The notes below the pieces were generated by a model. That model saw only the letters and a program-made list of their open reading frames with translations, did not search any database and was not told the DNA's origin. From the NCBI GenBank assembly GCA_002007745.1, contig CP019882.1:2170001-2234000 (forward strand): 64,000 bases of DNA. The letters run 5' to 3'. This DNA is from Mycolicibacterium litorale (GTDB lineage: Bacteria > Actinomycetota > Actinomycetes > Mycobacteriales > Mycobacteriaceae). Position 1 is the stretch's first letter, and each line of letters begins with the position of its first letter. This document shows positions 9,331 to 17,788 of the stretch, piece by piece. A program made the translations under genes and the position numbers.

Positions 9331-10339
9331 GTACGGCGAGGACGGTGTCGACGTCGTCGTCGGTGGTGGCCCAGGAACAGACGAAGCGGGCCGCGGGCTG
9401 GTGCGGATCGGGCACGTGGACGACGAAATGTTCCCGGACAGCACTCAGGGTCGGGGCGTCCAGTTCGACGAAGACCTCGTTGGCGTCGGTGGCCGACGCC
9501 AGTGTCAGGCCGAGTCCGGTCAGACCGGCGCTGAGCCGGGCGGCCATTGCGTTGGCGTGGGCGGCGGTGGTGAGCCATGTTCCATCGGCGAGCATCGCGT
9601 CGAATTGTGCTGACACGTAACGGTGTTTGCTTGCCAGATGGCCGATCTGCTTTTGGACGAAGTCGATGCCGCGGAAGTGCTCGGGGCGGCGCACCAGGAT
9701 CGCGTCGCCGAAGAGCATGCCGTTCTTGGTGCCGCCGACGGTGACGATATCCGCGTCGCCGATCGCCTCGGCGGGTGTACTGCCCAGGGCGGCAATGGCA
9801 TTGGCGACGCGAGAACCGTCCACGTGGACCAGCAGGTCGAGCTCGTGGGCGCGGTCGACGAACTCCGCGATGGCGTCGGGGCGCCAGACTCGGCCGTTCT
9901 CGGTGGACTGGGTGATGGTGACAATGCGCGGCTGGGAATGATGCACATCGCCGCGGCGGGTGATGCGGCGATCCAGCTGGGCCGGGTCCAGGATGCCGTC
10001 GTCGCTGGGCAGCGGGGCCAGGCTGGCGCCGGAGACCAGGACCGGGCCGCCGGCCTCGTCGAGCAGCGAATGCGCGATGTCGGTGCACAGGATCTCGTGC
10101 CAGGGCCGCACCGCCGAGGCGAGCGCGATGATGTTGGCCCCGGTGCCGGTGAAGGCGAACAACACCTCGGCGTCGGGGGAGTCGAACATGGCTTTGATGC
10201 GGTCGGCGGCGCGCTGGGTGATCGGGTCGCTGCCGTAGGAAAGCAGGGTTCCTGAGTTGGCCGCGGCGATGGCTTCGAGGGCTTTCGGGTGGGCGGGGGC
10301 GGCGTTGTCGGAGGCGAAAGCAGTGGATGGGGACGGCAT
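9296..10339 (-). CDS. Threonine aldolase-type PLP-dependent beta-eliminating lyase
   Basis: Fold-type I PLP enzyme of 347 aa in the low-specificity threonine aldolase family (cleaves threonine or allo-threonine to glycine and acetaldehyde). Visible features are the N-terminal [17 protein letters not shown], the substrate loop [13 protein letters not shown], the [10 protein letters not shown] block and the PLP lysine in [15 protein letters not shown]. The start ATG at 10339 gives the usual length. It runs convergent to the CMD-like gene and divergent from the GAF gene. The exact substrate cannot be read from sequence. Confidence 0.85.
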   Translation of the reverse strand: MPSPSTAFASDNAAPAHPKALEAIAAANSGTLLSYGSDPITQRAADRIKAMFDSPDAEVLFAFTGTGANIIALASAVRPWHEILCTDIAHSLLDEAGGPVLVSGASLAPLPSDDGILDPAQLDRRITRRGDVHHSQPRIVTITQSTENGRVWRPDAIAEFVDRAHELDLLVHVDGSRVANAIAALGSTPAEAIGDADIVTVGGTKNGMLFGDAILVRRPEHFRGIDFVQKQIGHLASKHRYVSAQFDAMLADGTWLTTAAHANAMAARLSAGLTGLGLTLASATDANEVFVELDAPTLSAVREHFVVHVPDPHQPAARFVCSWATTDDDVDTVLAVLRRTGSDRPHR

Positions 10340-10428
10340 CGTCTCATCGTGGCATCCCGGCGTTACAGTGATTTTTTACGGTGCGCCAAACGGTTGCCGG
10401 GCCTGGTGCTCGGGATGAGACTTGGGCC

Positions 10429-10926
10429 ATGTCTGACGCCGAACCCCACAAGACTGACACCACCACCGGTCTCGCCCCGCTGGCCGGTCAGCTCGAGAAG
10501 GTCGCCGAGCTGCTCGGCGTGAAGTCGGTGCTGGTGATGCGCTCCGAAGCCGATTCGATGGTGGTCGCCGCCACCGCGGGCGAGGCCACCCAGCACTACA
10601 CCGTCGGTGCGGCGGGCAAGAAGGCACTGACCGACGAGTCGCGGGTGCCGCTGTACTGCGAGCGGGTGGTCGACGGGGACAGCGCGGTGTTCGTCCGCGA
10701 CTCCCGTGCGGACACCACCTTCGCCGGCAACGAGGACGAGGTGGAGTTCGGCCTGCACAATTACCTCGGCCTGCCGGTGCACGGCCCGTCCGGCCAGGTG
10801 GTCGGGACGGTTTGCGTGCTCGACGACACTGCCCGCGACTACACCGATGAGCAGCGCGCCCAGCTCTCGCAGCTCGCCAGCCAGGTCGAGCGGATAATCT
10901 CCGGTGACGGCAGCGCTCTGGGCTGA
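10429..10926 (+). CDS. GAF domain protein
   Basis: A 165-aa protein consisting mainly of one GAF domain (ALTDESRVPLYCERVV, VEFGLHNYLGLPVHGPSGQVVGTVCVLDDTARDYTDEQ). GAF domains bind small ligands, haem or nucleotides, and single-domain forms act as sensors or as reductases of the fRMsr type. Catalytic Cys of fRMsr are not obvious here: only two Cys are visible (in LYCERVV and GTVCVLD). I chose the ATG at 10429; upstream in-frame codons lack family similarity. It lies just before tRNA-Met. Confidence 0.75.
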   Translation: MSDAEPHKTDTTTGLAPLAGQLEKVAELLGVKSVLVMRSEADSMVVAATAGEATQHYTVGAAGKKALTDESRVPLYCERVVDGDSAVFVRDSRADTTFAGNEDEVEFGLHNYLGLPVHGPSGQVVGTVCVLDDTARDYTDEQRAQLSQLASQVERIISGDGSALG

Positions 10927-10974
10927 CCTGGTAACACCGGAGCCGCCCGGCATGCGACCATAGTTGCCGCACGA

Positions 10975-11048
10975 GGGGCGGTAGCTCAGTTGGTTAGAGC
11001 CGGGGACTCATAATCCCTTGGTCGCGGGTTCGAGCCCCGCCCGCCCTA
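10975..11048 (+). tRNA. tRNA-Met (CAT anticodon)
   Basis: A complete cloverleaf is visible. The acceptor GGGGCGG pairs with CCGCCCT (first pair G-U). The D arm is GCTC/GAGC. The anticodon stem GGGGA/TCCCT encloses loop CTCATAA with anticodon CAT. The T arm is GCGGG/CCCGC with loop TTCGAGC. CCA is not encoded. It fits the actinobacterial elongator tRNA-Met; a lysidine-modified tRNA-Ile2 with the same anticodon is the less likely alternative. Confidence 0.93.
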
Positions 11049-11414
11049 CTTGGCAGGTGTATGACCTCGGTGGATGCTTGACGTTTCGGTTTCGGGTGAT
11101 GGACGACGGTGTTTCGGCTGATGCTTCACACCTGTTCGGTCGATCCTTGTCACGGGAGTTGAGCGCGGCTGAGCAGCGGTAATGGCCCTCGGCCAAGGCG
11201 CTGGTGCGGGTCTGCGACGGCTTGCGGACCAGGGTGATCTTCGCCGTGATGTGCCGAGAACAGGGCATTGTGCATCTGCTGACCCAGCCCCGCTCACCGA
11301 CCAGGACCGGAAAGATCGACCGACGCCGTCGACTCGAGACGAGGAAGTTCGTCGCGGAGCTTGCCAGCAATCCGGTGATCTGCATATTCGCTTCAACAAG
11401 ACTGTTTGGGGCCG
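11049..11414. other. 366-bp stretch after tRNA-Met without a convincing gene
   Basis: Open frames here are short and unlike protein families. On the plus strand around 11180-11400 a frame reading AKALVRVCDGLRTRV could be a decayed transposase or integrase tail, but I cannot identify it. On the minus strand a frame ending RAGLEPATKG is the well-known antisense translation of a tRNA. The stretch sits between tRNA-Met, a common integration target, and the toxin-like pair. Confidence 0.4.
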
Positions 11415-11939
11415 CTACTGCACCCGCCGGTTGTCACCGAGATCGACTCGTGAGCCGTCGCGGCGATAGCCTTCGACCGGCCGCAGGCTATAAGTTTCTG
11501 GGATGGCGCCGGATTGGTGATAGCTGAGAAAGATATCGGCGGCCTCTTCGGCGTCAAACACTTCCGCCGCATTGACATACAGCGTGCTAGTACCCAACGT
11601 GATTTCGGTGTCCAGAGGCAGCGACTCGATGTGCGGGTGCCCCACCACATAGCGCACCCACTCGCATCCCACCTCCGCGCCGCCCGCCTTTCGGAGCTCA
11701 ATGGTCAGTGCGTCCGCGCTACCGCCGGCCTGGAGGTACTCTGTGAACTCCTCACCGGAAGCCAGCATGTCGTCGTAGGTGCGATCGGGGGGCAGCGGGA
11801 AGAGGCCAAATCCCCAGCGAACCTGGCCATCTCGGCGCCGCAACGGAGCGGCGAAACGCTCTCGGGTGACGGTCCTGCCGATTTGGCTGACCAGTTCGCC
11901 CCCATTCGATTTCACCACATGGGTGAACGCAGCAGCCAT
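11415..11939 (-). CDS. Small cytosolic protein, candidate immunity protein for the upstream toxin-like gene
   Basis: A 174-aa protein from the ATG at 11939, without signal peptide or membrane segment, acidic towards the C-terminus (NAAEVFDAEEAADIFLSYHQSG). It starts 10 bp after the end of the secreted nuclease-like gene on the same strand, so the two are co-transcribed. Gene order (exported effector, then a small soluble acidic partner with no enzymatic motif) is that of polymorphic toxin/immunity pairs. I do not recognise the family with certainty. A longer start at 12011 would overlap the upstream gene. The function is inferred from context only. Confidence 0.5.
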   Translation of the reverse strand: MAAAFTHVVKSNGGELVSQIGRTVTRERFAAPLRRRDGQVRWGFGLFPLPPDRTYDDMLASGEEFTEYLQAGGSADALTIELRKAGGAEVGCEWVRYVVGHPHIESLPLDTEITLGTSTLYVNAAEVFDAEEAADIFLSYHQSGAIPETYSLRPVEGYRRDGSRVDLGDNRRVQ

Positions 11940-11949
11940 GGTCGCGATC

Positions 11950-13008
11950 CTAACCGCCGCCAGCCAGCCCACGGCCAGCGAATGGGTTGGCCAGCAGACC
12001 CCCGACGGCAACCAACCCCGTCCCCACGGTCAGGATGGGCCCGTAGAAGGACTGGGCGTAGTCGTGAAACATAGCGCCCCAGGCGATACCGGTGTCGGGT
12101 GTGGTGATCGGTGCTGTGGTCGCCGGTGGGGCGACCGGCGGTGCCGCGGCTGGTGGGGCTAGAGGTGCCGGTATTGGCGGGGCTGCCGCTGGCGGAGCCG
12201 GCGCCGGGACGGGTGCGGCTGAGGGAGCCGCGGGCGGCGCAGGAGCCAGCGGAGGCGGTGCGGGAATTGGCGGTCCTGGCGGGACTGCGGGCCGGACTTC
12301 TTCCGCCTCGACAACCTCGATGGGTTCACCATCAAGCACACCCTTGGCGGGCACGCCCGAGTTGACCAGCCCATCGAAGACCTTCTGATTGGGACTCAGC
12401 GTGGCACCACCAGCCTTGTGCTCAAGGCCTCGATACTCGCCGGGTGCGATCTCTTCCAGCCCGTCGTAGAAACGGGTCAGGGGATTGCCCTCAGGGTCGT
12501 CCGGATTGGGGATACTAACCTGGATTTTCTTGCGGAGGATGGGGATACCGGTGTCGGCTTCGCGGGCGTCGAAGCTCTCTTGCTCTTCGTCGTAGCCGAC
12601 CTGTCCACTATTGCCGGGTGCCCACTCTCCATTGGGTTTGCGTTGCGGCAGTGAGGATGAACCATCCGAAATCCGCGTCTGCTGCGCATCGATGACCGAC
12701 GTCGGACGGCTTGAGTTCGCCCCTTGGCCTTGCCGTTGCGACTGAGAACCCTGTCCGTTCTGGAAATCGGAACCTGATGAGCGGCGAGATGGCTGATCGT
12801 TGTGCTTCTTCTTGTTGTCGCCAGGATCCGAATGGTTCCCACCGGGCTCACCCGGAGACGGCGTGGCGCCCGCCACGGAGACTAGCGAGAACGTGACCGG
12901 CAGCGGTGTTATCCCAGCGGCTATCAGCATCAGTACTGCCAGGACGCATGACAGCAGCCATCGGACTCTCACGCCATCCCGCGATGATTCGAGCAACGGT
13001 CTGCGCAT
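11950..13008 (-). CDS. Exported protein with PD-(D/E)xK-nuclease-like toxin domain
   Basis: A 352-aa protein in five parts. Residues 15-48 are a signal peptide (hydrophobic core from WLLSCVLAVLML, possible AxA site near 46-48). Residues 50-150 are a Gly/Ser/Asn/Gln-rich linker. Residues 155-235 are a compact domain with RFYDGLEE, YRGLEHKAGGATLSPNQ and KVFDGLV; D182, E196 and K198 fit the D...ExK metal-binding pattern of restriction-endonuclease-fold toxins, and the following Q and FD are also usual in that group. Residues 240-306 are a Pro/Ala tail. Residues 324-340 are a hydrophobic segment. The toxin domain being internal, not C-terminal, is unusual. The gene is followed by a candidate immunity gene and is divergent from a lipoprotein. 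Nuclease activity is inferred. Confidence 0.55.
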   Translation of the reverse strand: MRRPLLESSRDGVRVRWLLSCVLAVLMLIAAGITPLPVTFSLVSVAGATPSPGEPGGNHSDPGDNKKKHNDQPSRRSSGSDFQNGQGSQSQRQGQGANSSRPTSVIDAQQTRISDGSSSLPQRKPNGEWAPGNSGQVGYDEEQESFDAREADTGIPILRKKIQVSIPNPDDPEGNPLTRFYDGLEEIAPGEYRGLEHKAGGATLSPNQKVFDGLVNSGVPAKGVLDGEPIEVVEAEEVRPAVPPGPPIPAPPPLAPAPPAAPSAAPVPAPAPPAAAPPIPAPLAPPAAAPPVAPPATTAPITTPDTGIAWGAMFHDYAQSFYGPILTVGTGLVAVGGLLANPFAGRGLAGGG

Positions 13009-13106
13009 CGTTCACCCACCCCCAGGGACACGCTTTGCTGCGCAGGCTTACTGCATGCCCGTGACAGCGCTAGTACGGTGTACCCAGACTGAGGGGGGAA
13101 ATATCA

Positions 13107-13811
13107 GTGGTTTCTGAACGGCTTTCGGTCGGTTCGCTGGCGGGCCTTGCAGCCATTGCCGTCATTGCCGTGGCGTGTGGCCACCACCGGGATAGCCCAG
13201 CAAGTTCGCCTTCCGCGACGCGCTACCAGATTGACATCACCCGGCTCAGCAACCTCAAGACTCAACTGCCGCCAGAGTTCACCACCGAAGTGCGTCCGCT
13301 TCACACGATCAGCCAGGAGGATGTCGACAAGGTCAGCGACGGGCTCAAGGCCTTGACGATCACGCCGCCCGAGTGCCAGCCACCGTCTGAGTCCGTCGGT
13401 CAAACGGTCGGGGCGACCGTCGCCTCGCTCAGCGTCACCAGCCAGCAGTATGGCTTTGTCGTGAACGCCACCGAGACGCCTCAGGCCAGCGCGGCGCCCG
13501 CCCCGGTTGCCGCCAACTGCCGCAGTGTCACCGCAGTGGCACCCGACGGTGCGGTCTCCCAGACGACCGTCATCACTGCGCCCCGCATCGACGACGCCAC
13601 CACCACGGCGACCCACTCCATCCAGACAGTTGACGACGCGGCGACAGGCAAGACCCATGCGGTCGATCAGTATCTGTACAGCGCGCGACTCGACGACCGG
13701 CATATCGTCACCGTGACGTCCTTTGCCGACCCGCCGAACTCGAAGGCTGCAAGTGAAGAGGCGCAGCGGCTGCTGATCGATGTCGTGAACAGCATTCGGC
13801 GACACGAATGA
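13107..13811 (+). CDS. Mycobacterial lipoprotein (DUF5642/LppX-sensor-like, unassigned)
   Basis: A 234-aa exported lipoprotein starting at GTG 13107, with a short hydrophobic signal and lipobox AVAC at about residues 21-24. A Ser/Pro linker and a globular domain with two further Cys (PPECQPP and ANCRSV) follow, suggesting a disulfide. The pattern of a lipid anchor plus a roughly 190-residue domain with DxxK/YxxxARLDDRHIVTVTSF recalls mycobacterial DUF5642 or PknH-sensor-like lipoproteins. I am not sure of the family. It is divergent from the nuclease-like gene (98 bp between starts), so the two may share control. Confidence 0.55.
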   Translation: MVSERLSVGSLAGLAAIAVIAVACGHHRDSPASSPSATRYQIDITRLSNLKTQLPPEFTTEVRPLHTISQEDVDKVSDGLKALTITPPECQPPSESVGQTVGATVASLSVTSQQYGFVVNATETPQASAAPAPVAANCRSVTAVAPDGAVSQTTVITAPRIDDATTTATHSIQTVDDAATGKTHAVDQYLYSARLDDRHIVTVTSFADPPNSKAASEEAQRLLIDVVNSIRRHE

Positions 13812-13814
13812 CCA

Positions 13815-14009
13815 GTGTCGCTGGATGGAACAGTCGATGAGCCGTCTCGGTGGGAGCGCGTTGAATATCTCTCCGCCGCAACACATTCCGTAAGTCGATC
13901 ACTCGCATTCGTATCCGTGATCGGCGTGGTTGTTGCTGACGCTGTCGTTTTCACCGCGATGGCAATCGTGTTCTCGCGGACGCGGGTTGGCGTGGGAAGC
14001 CCAACATGA
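13815..14009 (+). CDS. Possible small single-pass membrane protein
   Basis: A 64-codon frame starting GTG 3 bp after the lipoprotein stop. It has one clear hydrophobic segment (LAFVSVIGVVVADAVVFTAM) flanked by a charged N-terminus and a basic C-terminus. The tight spacing suggests translational coupling. There is no family match that I know, and such frames arise by chance in GC-rich DNA. The remaining bases to 14058 hold nothing I recognise. Confidence 0.25.
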   Translation: MSLDGTVDEPSRWERVEYLSAATHSVSRSLAFVSVIGVVVADAVVFTAMAIVFSRTRVGVGSPT

Positions 14010-14058
14010 TTGGTGTTGGGGAACCTTGGCACCGCCGCAATACGGGGCCGGTCAGCTC

Positions 14059-15417
14059 TCAGAGCAGAACCGGTTCCTCCAGGCTGACCTCCTTGGTCTC
14101 CCGCATGATCAGCAGCGCGATGAAGGTCAGGACCGCGGCCGAGGCCACGTACACCCCGACCCATGCCACGCCATAGCTGGTGGCCAGCCAGGTCGCGATG
14201 AAGGGCGCCACGGCCGCACCGAGGATGCTGGCGAGGTTATAGGCGATTCCAGACCCGGTGTAGCGCACGTTCGTCGGGAACAGCTCGGGCAGCACCGCAC
14301 TCATCGGGGCAAAGGTCAGACCCATCAACGTCATGCCGATGATCAGGAACAGCAGCGTCGACGCCGTGCTCGCATGTGCCGGATCCAGCATCAGCTTGAA
14401 TGTTCCGCCGTAGCAGACGATCAGTGCGGTGATCACCAGCAGCGTCCGACGCCGGCCGTATCGGTCGGCCAACTCACCGGCGATCGGGATGGCCGCGGCG
14501 AAGAACAACACCGCGATCAACTGCAGGCGCAGGAAGTCGACGTAACCAATTCCGAGCCCGATTCCGGCCGGTGGGCGCTTGGCGATGCCGTAGCTCAACA
14601 CCCAGGTGGTGACGGTGTAGAACAGCGTGTAGGTCGCCAGCATCACGAACGTGCCGATGATCAGCTGCCGCCAACTGCTGCGGAACACCTCGGCCAACGG
14701 CACGCGGACCTTCTCGCCCCGCTCCAGCGCCTTGGCGAACACCGGAGTCTCGGTCAGTTGCAGGCGGACATAGAGCCCGATCACGACCATGATCGCGCTG
14801 AGCAGGAAAGGGATTCTCCACACCCAGGTCAGGAACGGCCCGTCCAGGTCGGGCGAGGTGTTGCCGTGACCGAGCCAGACCAGCAAGATCAGGAACATGC
14901 CGTTGGCCAACAGGAATCCGGCCGGAGCGCCGAACTGCGGCCAGATCCCGGCCCGTGCCCGCTTTCCCGGCGCGGCGGTCTCGGCGGCCAACAATGCCGC
15001 GCCGCTCCACTCGCCACCGAGGGCAAGGCCCTGGCTGAACCGCATCAGGGCCAGCAGCGCCGGGGCGATGACACCCACCTGGTGGTAGGTGGGCAGCAGG
15101 CCGATGACGAACGTCGCGATGCCCATCGTCAGCAAGGACGCGACCAGGGTGGCTTTGCGGCCGATCCGGTCACCGAAATGGCCGAACAGGATTGACCCGA
15201 CCGGGCGCGCCACGAAGGCCAATCCGAACGTCGCCAGCGACGCCAGCAGGGCGGTGGTGGGGTTCCCCTTGGGAAAGAACAGGTGGGGGAACACCGTGAC
15301 CGCGGCCGTGGCGTAGAGGTAGAAGTCGTAGAACTCGATGGTGGTCCCCACCATCGAGGCGACGACGATGCGGCTGCGAGGCACACCGTTGACCGTCGTG
15401 TCGTTCCTGTCCGTCAT
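14059..15417 (-). CDS. MHS-family (MFS) metabolite:H+ symporter
   Basis: A 452-aa transporter with 12 predicted helices. The N-terminal signature VGTTIEFYDFYLYATAA and the loop 2-3 motif FGHFGDRIGRKATL are diagnostic for the metabolite:H+ symporter group (ShiA, KgtP, ProP). The helix-4/5 motif LMRFSQGLALGGEWSGAAL is also present. Substrates in this family are shikimate, dicarboxylates, proline/betaine and similar small acids; the neighbouring keto-acid decarboxylase makes an organic acid plausible, but nothing proves it. It is divergent from kdc with 86 bp between the starts. Confidence 0.88.
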   Translation of the reverse strand: MTDRNDTTVNGVPRSRIVVASMVGTTIEFYDFYLYATAAVTVFPHLFFPKGNPTTALLASLATFGLAFVARPVGSILFGHFGDRIGRKATLVASLLTMGIATFVIGLLPTYHQVGVIAPALLALMRFSQGLALGGEWSGAALLAAETAAPGKRARAGIWPQFGAPAGFLLANGMFLILLVWLGHGNTSPDLDGPFLTWVWRIPFLLSAIMVVIGLYVRLQLTETPVFAKALERGEKVRVPLAEVFRSSWRQLIIGTFVMLATYTLFYTVTTWVLSYGIAKRPPAGIGLGIGYVDFLRLQLIAVLFFAAAIPIAGELADRYGRRRTLLVITALIVCYGGTFKLMLDPAHASTASTLLFLIIGMTLMGLTFAPMSAVLPELFPTNVRYTGSGIAYNLASILGAAVAPFIATWLATSYGVAWVGVYVASAAVLTFIALLIMRETKEVSLEEPVLL

Positions 15418-15490
15418 CGGGACATGATCGCACCCGGCGGTGTGTTCAGCGGTACACGGGTTGACCCTCTGCTCAGCGGCGCCGGGGTAG

Positions 15491-15503
15491 TACCTTCGAC
15501 ACC
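15491..15503 (+). promoter_or_regulatory. Putative -10 element for leaderless kdc mRNA
   Basis: TACCTT at 15491-15496 (TANNNT) sits 7 bases before the kdc ATG, and no Shine-Dalgarno sequence is visible. This is the spacing seen for leaderless mycobacterial transcripts. Confidence 0.35.
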
Positions 15504-17168
15504 ATGTCCGAGTACACCGTGGGTGACTATCTGCTGGACCGGCTGGCCGAACTCGGGATCACCGAAGTGTTCGGTGTTCCAGGCGATTTCAACCTCGAGT
15601 TCCTCGACCACGTGGTGGCTCACGACAGTATCCGGTGGGTTGGTGGGGCAAACGAGCTCAACGCCGGCTACGCCGCGGACGGGTACGGCCGGCTACGCGG
15701 CATCTCGGCGCTCGTGACGACCTTCGGGGTCGGCGAGCTGTCTGCGGCTAACGCCATTGCCGGCAGCTACGCCGAACACGTACCGGTTGTCCACATCGTC
15801 GGAGCCCCGTCGAAAGACGCCCAAGGCGCCCGTCGCAGCGTGCACCACTCGCTCGGTGACGGCGACTTCGAGCACTTTCTGCGGATTGCCCGCGAAATCA
15901 CCTGTGCACAAGCCAATCTGGCGCCGGCCACGGCGACACGTGAGATCGACCGGGTGCTCAGCGAGGTGCGCGAGCAGAAGCGGCCGGGCTACCTGCTGCT
16001 GGCGACCGACGTGGCCCGATTCGCCGTGGACCCGCCCAGTGAACCACTACCGGTGTACTCCAACGGCACCAGTCCACGGGCGCTGAGCATGTTCGTCGAG
16101 GCGGCCCGACAGCTGATCGCCGACCATCAGGTGACAGTGCTCGCCGACCTGCTGGTGCACCGGCTCAACGTGGTGGACAAGCTGGAGGAACTGCTGGCCG
16201 CCGACACCGTGCCCTACGCCACGCTGATGTGGGGAAAGAGCCTGCTCGACGAGAGCGCCCCCAACTTCCTCGGCATCTACGCCGGTGCGGCCAGCGCCGA
16301 GGGAGTTCGTCGGGCGGTCGAGGAGGCGCCGGTGCTGGTGACGGCGGGCGTGCAGTTCACCGATATGGTCAGCGGCTTCTTCACCCAGAAGATCGACCCG
16401 ACCCGCACCATCGATGTCGGCCCGGTGCAGTCCACGGTGGCAGGCAAGGTTTTCGCCCCGCTGGACATCGACGCCGCGCTGGAGGCGCTGGCCGCGATTC
16501 TGCGTGACCGCGGCATCACATCACCGCCCCTGCCGGCGCCCGTGGTCGCGCCACCGCTGCCGGTTCCCGGCCCGGATGCAGCGCTGACACAGGAAGTGTT
16601 GTGGGACAAGCTCTCCGAGGCGCTGACGCCGGGCAACGTGGTGCTGGCCGACCAGGGCACGTCCTTCTACGGGATGGCCGGACACCGGCTGCCCGGCGGG
16701 GTCACCTTCGTCGGCCAGCCGCTGTGGGCATCGATCGGCTACACGCTGCCGGCTGCACTCGGTGCGGCGCTCGCGCATCCGGATCGGCGGGTGGTGCTGC
16801 TGATCGGTGACGGGGCCGCACAGCTGACGGTGCAGGAACTCGGCATCATGGGGCGCGAACGGATCGCGCCGGTGATCGTCGTGGTGAACAACGACGGCTA
16901 CACGGTGGAGCGGGCCATCCATGGCCCGCACGCGTACTACAACGACATCGCCGGATGGCGCTGGACCGAGCTTCCCCACGCCCTCGGGGTGTCTGATGCG
17001 CTGACCGTCACGGTCCGGACCTACGGCGAGCTGGCGGCCGCGCTGGACGCCGCCGGCAGCGATCAGAACCGCATGGTTCTCATTGAAGTGGTCCTGCCGC
17101 CCAGCGATGTTCCGCCGCTGCTCCAGCAGATCGCGGCTTCGGCTGCGGCCGCCAACAACTCACCTTAG
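15504..17168 (+). CDS. kdc: Thiamine-diphosphate-dependent 2-keto-acid decarboxylase
   Basis: A 554-aa enzyme of the pyruvate/indolepyruvate decarboxylase family, similar in length to M. tuberculosis Kdc (Rv0853c). It decarboxylates 2-keto acids from amino-acid transamination to aldehydes. The N-terminal PYR domain has [13 protein letters not shown] and the catalytic Glu in [17 protein letters not shown]. The C-terminal PP domain has the ThDP motif [11 protein letters not shown] followed by NNDGYTVE, i.e. GDG...NN. It overlaps the arsC stop by 4 bp in convergent orientation. The broad substrate range of the family prevents assigning one substrate. Confidence 0.88.
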   Translation: MSEYTVGDYLLDRLAELGITEVFGVPGDFNLEFLDHVVAHDSIRWVGGANELNAGYAADGYGRLRGISALVTTFGVGELSAANAIAGSYAEHVPVVHIVGAPSKDAQGARRSVHHSLGDGDFEHFLRIAREITCAQANLAPATATREIDRVLSEVREQKRPGYLLLATDVARFAVDPPSEPLPVYSNGTSPRALSMFVEAARQLIADHQVTVLADLLVHRLNVVDKLEELLAADTVPYATLMWGKSLLDESAPNFLGIYAGAASAEGVRRAVEEAPVLVTAGVQFTDMVSGFFTQKIDPTRTIDVGPVQSTVAGKVFAPLDIDAALEALAAILRDRGITSPPLPAPVVAPPLPVPGPDAALTQEVLWDKLSEALTPGNVVLADQGTSFYGMAGHRLPGGVTFVGQPLWASIGYTLPAALGAALAHPDRRVVLLIGDGAAQLTVQELGIMGRERIAPVIVVVNNDGYTVERAIHGPHAYYNDIAGWRWTELPHALGVSDALTVTVRTYGELAAALDAAGSDQNRMVLIEVVLPPSDVPPLLQQIAASAAAANNSP

Positions 17169-17785
17169 GCGCGCAACCCCGCCACGGTGACACCCAGCTC
17201 GGCGAGCAGCGCGCGGACCCGCTGTTCGATGTCGTCCCGGATCGGCCGTACTGCCTCGACGCCCTGACCGGCGGGATCGGGCAGTTCCCAGTTCTCGTAG
17301 CGCTTTCCGGGGAAGTATGGACAGGTGTCACCGCACCCCATCGTGACGACGACATCGGCAGCCTGGACGATTTCGTCGGTCCACGGTTTCGGGTACTCGC
17401 CGGTGATGTCGATGCCGACCTCGGCCATGGCCTGCACGGCCGCGGGGTTGATCTCGGCACCAGGAGTCGAGCCGCCCGACCAGGCCACCGCGTGCTCTCC
17501 GGCCAGGTGAGTGAAATAGCCGAGCGCCATCTGCGACCGTCCGGCGTTGTGCGTGCACAGAAACAGCACGGTGGGCTTCGCTACGCCGGAGTCCTCCACC
17601 CGCGCCAGTGCGGTGAGGCGTTGGCGGGCAAAGCGTTCGGCGAGCTCCGCCGGTGCGGAGTGCTCGGCGAACCGGTCGTAGGAGGACTGCACTACGTCCT
17701 CGATGATCTGCGCGCCAAAGGTGTCTCCGAACTCGCGTTGCAGCCGGGCGGCCGCGGCGCTCAGGGTGTGCTGCTCATCAGTCAT
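17165..17785 (-). CDS. arsC: Arsenate reductase (LMW phosphatase type, with N-terminal helical domain)
   Basis: A 206-aa enzyme reducing As(V) to As(III). Residues 1-65 form a helical extension typical of actinobacterial mycothiol-dependent ArsC. The LMW-phosphatase core follows with the P-loop CTHNAGRS, where C77 is the nucleophile and R83 completes CX5R. The acid is in [16 protein letters not shown] loop adds two more Cys. Last gene of the arsR-acr3-arsC operon, with a 3-bp gap from acr3, it supplies arsenite for Acr3 export. The mycothiol/mycoredoxin mechanism is inferred from the family. Confidence 0.9.
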   Translation of the reverse strand: MTDEQHTLSAAAARLQREFGDTFGAQIIEDVVQSSYDRFAEHSAPAELAERFARQRLTALARVEDSGVAKPTVLFLCTHNAGRSQMALGYFTHLAGEHAVAWSGGSTPGAEINPAAVQAMAEVGIDITGEYPKPWTDEIVQAADVVVTMGCGDTCPYFPGKRYENWELPDPAGQGVEAVRPIRDDIEQRVRALLAELGVTVAGLRA

Positions 17786-17788
17786 CGC

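Noticed and set aside
11008..11385. Minus-strand open frame ending RAGLEPATKG
   Set aside because: This peptide is the well-known artefact of translating the antisense of a tRNA gene; here it overlaps tRNA-Met.
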